Made by a program: the position numbers and the translations under genes
NCBI RefSeq assembly: GCF_000372465.1
Contig: NZ_AQUZ01000016.1
Span: forward strand, 95,860 to 159,859
Length of the DNA stretch: 64,000 nucleotides
Direction: 5' to 3'
From: Kribbella catacumbae DSM 19601
Lineage (GTDB): Bacteria > Actinomycetota > Actinomycetes > Propionibacteriales > Kribbellaceae
Shown here: piece by piece, positions 61,054-64,000 of the stretch
How positions within the stretch are numbered: position 1 is the first letter of the stretch
Layout of the letters: every line of letters begins with the position of its first letter
Notes under the pieces: generated by a model
Seen by the model: the letters and a program-made list of their open reading frames with translations, nothing else
Database searches by the model: none
Told to the model about the DNA's origin: nothing

Positions 61054-61587
61054 ATGATGAGCAACGATGATCTTCAGCCCCCCTCAGTGACGATGGCACC
61101 GGACCGGGTCCGGCAGGCCAGAGCGGACGTGCTTCAGCACGTGAAGAACCGGCCGCGGTCAAAGGCGCGGCGTCACGGACGTCGATGGTTGATCGTGTCC
61201 GCGGGAGTTGCGGCTGCCGCCATCGCCAGCGCTGCCGCCGCGGTCATCATCGACCGACCCGCAACTGTTCGCGATGAGCTGCGCTGCTACAGCGTCGCGG
61301 ACGTGGGAGACATCGACGGAAGCTTCCCCGGGGTTTCGCTGGTTCGCGTTGGCCAAGACGGCAAGGCCGAAGATGTCGCATCGGCCGCAATATCGCGGTG
61401 CGCCGACCTGTGGCGTCTCAAGATGCTCCGCGAAGGGCAGAGGCAGCCTGGGGAGCCCGACGAGCGCAACCCGAATGGCCAGGTGCCGCCGCTGGTTGCC
61501 TGCACCCTGAGCAACGGCATCGCTGCCGTCTTCCCTGGCCGCGAGGGCACTTGTGAGGGTCTGGGACTGCCCAGACTAGCAAAATGA
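61054..61587 (+). CDS. single-pass membrane protein, partner of the sigma factor
   Basis: 177 residues with a basic cytosolic start (about 1-45, RVRQARADVLQHV, SKARRHGRRW), a membrane segment near 46-68, and an outside domain with Cys pairs (ELRCYSVADVG, AAISRCADLW, LVACTLSNG, REGTCEGLGLP). The topology fits an anti-sigma or sensor protein, though no ZAS motif is seen. Position right behind the sigma gene makes an anti-sigma role likely but unproven. It converges on the crystallin-like array. Confidence 0.65.
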   Translation: MMSNDDLQPPSVTMAPDRVRQARADVLQHVKNRPRSKARRHGRRWLIVSAGVAAAAIASAAAAVIIDRPATVRDELRCYSVADVGDIDGSFPGVSLVRVGQDGKAEDVASAAISRCADLWRLKMLREGQRQPGEPDERNPNGQVPPLVACTLSNGIAAVFPGREGTCEGLGLPRLAK

Positions 61588-61589
61588 GG

Positions 61590-62168
61590 TTAGAACCACT
61601 GCAGGGCGCTCGTCCTGTTGTCAAGAATTCCTAGGTTTGAAGACTCGCTTTGCAATCCAGTCGAGAGACCGCGGAAGTCCTTGTGTTCCCAGTGTTTTAC
61701 CAGGCAGTTGCTGTATCCCCTGAATGACGTGATTCGGTCGTTCCAGTCATCGCCGACATAGCCTAACTGCCAGTCGAGGTCGGCGCTGGAATCGCATGGG
61801 CCCGTCGCCGTGAATACCCTCTGCGCGCCGGAGAAGTTGCCTGACAACCATTCGATGCTGAGAACATATGAGGCAGCCGGCGTCGCGGCGATTGCGTTGA
61901 TCTGCCTTTCGAATGCGGGATCGGCCGCTGCCTGACGCGCAGTCTTGGTGCCGGTGCGGACCTTGCCTGCCGTTGCGTGGCTAACAGCCTGCGCGAAGGA
62001 ATCGAAGCATCGCTGCTTCTTCGTCTGGACGTTGACGACGCATGTTTCGCCAGACGTTTCGGCCATCTCGTCATCGGCCACACTCGCCGCCGCAGGCGGG
62101 GCAGCAAAGCCACCGATAATGACGGCCGAGAGGAGCAATGTGAGGGTTTTGCCGGTTGCGCGAGACAT
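61590..62168 (-). CDS. Secreted beta/gamma-crystallin-like protein, paralogue 1
   Basis: 192 residues, GGAGGAA before the ATG. The signal peptide covers residues 1-28 (LTLLLSAVIIGGFAAPPAAA). A short N-terminal Cys block (ETCVVNVQTKKQRCFDSFAQAVSHATAG) precedes the C-terminal Greek-key-like part: DLDWQLGYVGDDWNDRITSFRGYSNCLVKHWEHKDFRG and a second half ending LGILDNRTSALQWF. The WNDRITS and LDNRTSA elements fit the N/D-N/D-x-x-S/T-S calcium motif of microbial crystallins. It is one of four tandem copies. Confidence 0.75.
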   Translation of the reverse strand: MSRATGKTLTLLLSAVIIGGFAAPPAAASVADDEMAETSGETCVVNVQTKKQRCFDSFAQAVSHATAGKVRTGTKTARQAAADPAFERQINAIAATPAASYVLSIEWLSGNFSGAQRVFTATGPCDSSADLDWQLGYVGDDWNDRITSFRGYSNCLVKHWEHKDFRGLSTGLQSESSNLGILDNRTSALQWF

Positions 62169-62201
62169 CTGCTGTTCCTCCGTGGATGCGGCGGCGAACG
62201 G

Positions 62202-62804
62202 TTAATACCAGGCAATTGAACTGGCCTTGTTGTTCATGATTCCCATGTCATTGTCGGTGCCTTGAATTGGCGTGTACGAGCCACGGAAGTCCCGATCTTC
62301 CCAGTGGCGAACCCAGCAGTTTCCGTAGCCTCTGAACGAACCGATGGTGTCATTCCACCTGTCGCCGACATATGACAGCTCCCAGTCCTCGTCCAGGTTG
62401 GTATCGCAGCCACTCGATGCCGTTACGACCCATTGGTCACCGACGTAGCCGCTCACGCTGTACTCGATACTCAGCACTACTGACGCCGCTGTGCTGGATT
62501 TACCGATGGCGTCAAGTTTCGCTGTGAGCTTGGCGTCAGTAGCCGCATATTTACCGTCTTCTGTTGCGTCTGTGACGGCGCCGGCAGTGGCTGCCCTGAT
62601 CGCAGCACGGAATGAGGTGAAGCATCGCTGCTGGTGCGTCTCAACGTTCACGGTGCAGGTCGCTGGTGATCGAGTCGCTGCGTCGGGCGGAGTTGGCGGG
62701 GATGCGGCACGAGCTGCTGCAGGTTGGAATACGATCGCCAGGATGCTTGCAGCGCCGACGCTCACGATGGCTCGTATCAGAGTGGCGCGGACTCCATTGC
62801 TCAT
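62202..62804 (-). CDS. Secreted beta/gamma-crystallin-like protein, paralogue 2
   Basis: 200 residues, CAGGAGA before the ATG. The signal peptide spans about 1-33, then CTVNVETHQQRCFTSFRAAIRAATAG and the crystallin-like part DEDWELSYVGDRWNDTIGSFRGYGNCWVRHWEDRDFRG with a C-terminal MGIMNNKASSIAWY. The Cys pattern and motif spacing match paralogue 1, though overall similarity is moderate, so the copies diverged long ago. It is likely co-transcribed with its neighbours. Confidence 0.75.
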   Translation of the reverse strand: MSNGVRATLIRAIVSVGAASILAIVFQPAAARAASPPTPPDAATRSPATCTVNVETHQQRCFTSFRAAIRAATAGAVTDATEDGKYAATDAKLTAKLDAIGKSSTAASVVLSIEYSVSGYVGDQWVVTASSGCDTNLDEDWELSYVGDRWNDTIGSFRGYGNCWVRHWEDRDFRGSYTPIQGTDNDMGIMNNKASSIAWY

Positions 62805-62847
62805 ACCAATCTCCTGATCTGTTCGCCGTTCGCAGAGAATCGAAGCT

Positions 62848-63438
62848 TCAGTAGAAGGTCAGAGAGCTCGTCTCGTCATTCATGGCTCCGAGATCAGGAC
62901 TGAGAGTGGCGGGTTCTGTGCGGACCCCGCCGAAATCGCGATCTTCGTAGTGCCGCACGGCACAGTTGCTGTAGCCCTTGAAGGAAGAGAATCGGTCATT
63001 GTGCGCGTCGCCGACGTAGGCGAGCGACCAGTCCAGATCGGCATTGGCGTCGCACGGGCCGGCTCCGGTGACATTGAGCGTCGAGCAACTGAAAGTGGCG
63101 TATCTCTTGCAGTGGTACTCGATGCTCAGTAGGTAACTCGCCGCCAGTCCCGGCTCAATTGAATTGACCTTTGTTTCGAATGCTTTGCTGCTTACTGCGT
63201 CCGTTGGGTGTGCTGGCGCGTCGTGCACCAGGCCGCCAGTCGCTACCATGATTGCTTCTTTGAAGGTGGCGAAGCATCGGACGCCCTCTCCGTTGACAGT
63301 GGCGACGCAGTGTGATCTGGGAGACGGCGTGGGCTGCATTCCACCTACGGGCGTCGCCAAGGCGGTGAGTGGCGTCATCGCGATTGCGAGGATTGCCAGG
63401 AGTGCGACTGCAACGCAACGATGAGCGGCGTTGGACAT
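62848..63438 (-). CDS. Secreted beta/gamma-crystallin-like protein, paralogue 3
   Basis: 196 residues. The signal peptide is residues 1-28 (VAVALLAILAIAMTPLTALA). The N-terminal block is HCVATVNGEGVRCFATFKEAIMVATGG. The core is DLDWSLAYVGDAHNDRFSSFKGYSNCAVRHYEDRDFGG and the end LGAMNDETSSLTFY. It has an extra pair of Cys (YHCKRYATFSCSTL) not found in paralogues 1 and 2. Confidence 0.75.
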   Translation of the reverse strand: MSNAAHRCVAVALLAILAIAMTPLTALATPVGGMQPTPSPRSHCVATVNGEGVRCFATFKEAIMVATGGLVHDAPAHPTDAVSSKAFETKVNSIEPGLAASYLLSIEYHCKRYATFSCSTLNVTGAGPCDANADLDWSLAYVGDAHNDRFSSFKGYSNCAVRHYEDRDFGGVRTEPATLSPDLGAMNDETSSLTFY

Positions 63439-63483
63439 CTCTGATCCCCCTGTAGATTTTCTGGACTGCGCCAGGCGCTTGGT

Positions 63484-63724
63484 CTAGTACCAGGCGATAG
63501 AACTTGCTTTCGCGTTCATGATCCCCATGTCGTTATCTTGGATCTGCAACGGCGTTTGGGTGCCGCCGAAGTTCCGGTTCTCCCAATGTTTGACCAAGCA
63601 ACTGCCATAACCCTTGAATGATTTGTAGTAGTCGTTACGAGCATCGCCGAGATACGCGAGTTGCCAGTCCTGGTCGATGCTCGAATCACAGCCAGTGGAG
63701 GCCTCATATACGACCGGGCCATAG
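63484..63724 (-). pseudogene. Secreted crystallin-like paralogue 4, 5' end lost to an insertion sequence
   Basis: Only the C-terminal 80 residues remain (VVYEASTGCDSSIDQDWQLAYLGD, RNDYYKSFKGYGSCLVKHWENRNFGG, DMGIMNAKASSIAWY). Signal peptide and N-terminal Cys block are missing. The sequence breaks at about 63724, where an ISAs1-like end (CAGGGCGG) begins. Confidence 0.75.
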
Positions 63725-64000
63725 CAGGGCGGTTGCAAAGTTGATCTTCCTACGATGCGAGCGCCAGCAGCGCATGTTCGGGTTTGCGAGCGCGTGCTCG
63801 TAGGGTCTTGATGCCTGCCGTGATGTCCTTGGTGTTGTCCCTGGTCAGGGCCGTGTTGCGGAGGATGGCGAGATTGATCGGGCCGTTCCCGGTGCGAGCG
63901 GTGTGTCCGTCCTCGCCGAAGACCACGTCGCGTTGCCAGTGGATCACCTCGCAGCCCCAGTGCTCCCGCACGATGCGAGCGACCCGGTCGGCTTGGGCAT
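63725..64000 (-). mobile_element. ISAs1-like insertion sequence, right part
   Basis: The element starts at about 63725 with CAGGGCGGTTGCAAAG, resembling ISAs1-family ends, and continues past the window edge. The other terminus and the target duplication are outside the window. It interrupted the fourth crystallin-like gene. Confidence 0.65.
63750..64000 (-). CDS. ISAs1-family transposase, C-terminal part (partial)
   Basis: The frame is open to the window edge and ends in TAG at 63750. Visible residues read VREHWGCEVIHWQRDVVFGEDGHTARTGNGPINLAILRNTAL, the DDE-transposase end typical of ISAs1 (H-W-x-x-E-x-x-x-H-W-x-x-D-V-x-F-x-E-D, then GN-x-P-x-N-L-A-x-L-R). The first Glu of that pattern is replaced here (GCEVIHW). 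About two thirds of the protein lie outside the window. Confidence 0.85.
   Translation of the reverse strand, partial: AQADRVARIVREHWGCEVIHWQRDVVFGEDGHTARTGNGPINLAILRNTALTRDNTKDITAGIKTLRARARKPEHALLALAS

Noticed and set aside
1..64000. CRISPR array
   Set aside because: No regularly spaced repeats of 20-50 bases and no cas gene were seen; the only near-perfect long repeats are the 33-bp and 25-bp pairs reported above.

Overview
This is a very GC-rich actinobacterial chromosome segment. The Septation protein SepH, Cys-codon leader peptide, DUF5998 and phosphodiesterase pair, many GTG starts and ATGA/GTGA gene overlaps all fit an actinomycete. Base usage (frequent GTAC/CGTACG) and the large sugar-uptake and secreted-hydrolase content suggest Kribbella or a close relative in Propionibacteriales; that placement is inference. 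No rRNA, tRNA or CRISPR array was recognised.

Layout. 1-2542: end of an ABC-2 exporter operon (ATPase tail plus two permeases). 2547-8737: DUF2087 regulator-like protein, P1-family peptidase, LolD/FtsX-type ABC pair, DUF5998 protein and a phosphodiesterase. 8734-10425: secreted subtilisin. 10449-13992: a small accessory island bounded by a perfect 33-bp direct repeat. It carries cutA, a broken XRE/TPR regulator and a three- or four-gene toxin module ending in a DddA-like (SCP1.201-type) cytidine deaminase and an Imm1-like immunity protein. 14048-16818: thymidine kinase, rhodanese and a secreted DUF4185 protein with a LacI-type palindrome upstream. 16822-21108: a lipoprotein and a MacAB-type export operon.

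21166-34999 is a carbohydrate regulon: a substrate-binding lipoprotein, two permeases, a uronate-dehydrogenase-like SDR, an acid-sugar dehydratase, a vestigial isomerase gene, a ROK regulator and a GNAT gene on the plus strand. On the minus strand are a Gfo/Idh oxidoreductase and a 1,288-residue pectate-lyase-like secreted protein. The two divergently placed transcription units start from almost identical promoters sharing a perfect 25-bp block with an imperfect palindrome, 13.8 kb apart. A TnpB-only IS200/IS605-type element sits inside the uptake operon.

34988-38635 is a region of decay and small genes: an HExxH peptide-modification enzyme, fragments of two other genes (one a TldD/TldE tail), an erythromycin-esterase-like gene with a decapitated acetyltransferase behind it, and an unknown gene preceded by a six-cysteine leader peptide and a strong hairpin. 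38790-46793 is mostly core: a RibD-like reductase and MocR regulator pair, sepH, pepN, an aldo/keto reductase and yaaA. 46902-55708: secreted nuclease, LuxR-type regulator divergent from a large subtilisin, an ArsR/SRPBCC pair, NTF2-like proteins, an integrase relic and an AAA ATPase.

55883-64000: a Clp-N-domain protein with an HTH partner and an operator array, a two-component system, an ECF-like sigma factor with a membrane partner, and a tandem family of four secreted beta/gamma-crystallin-like proteins. The last of these is cut by an ISAs1-like transposase gene that runs off the window.
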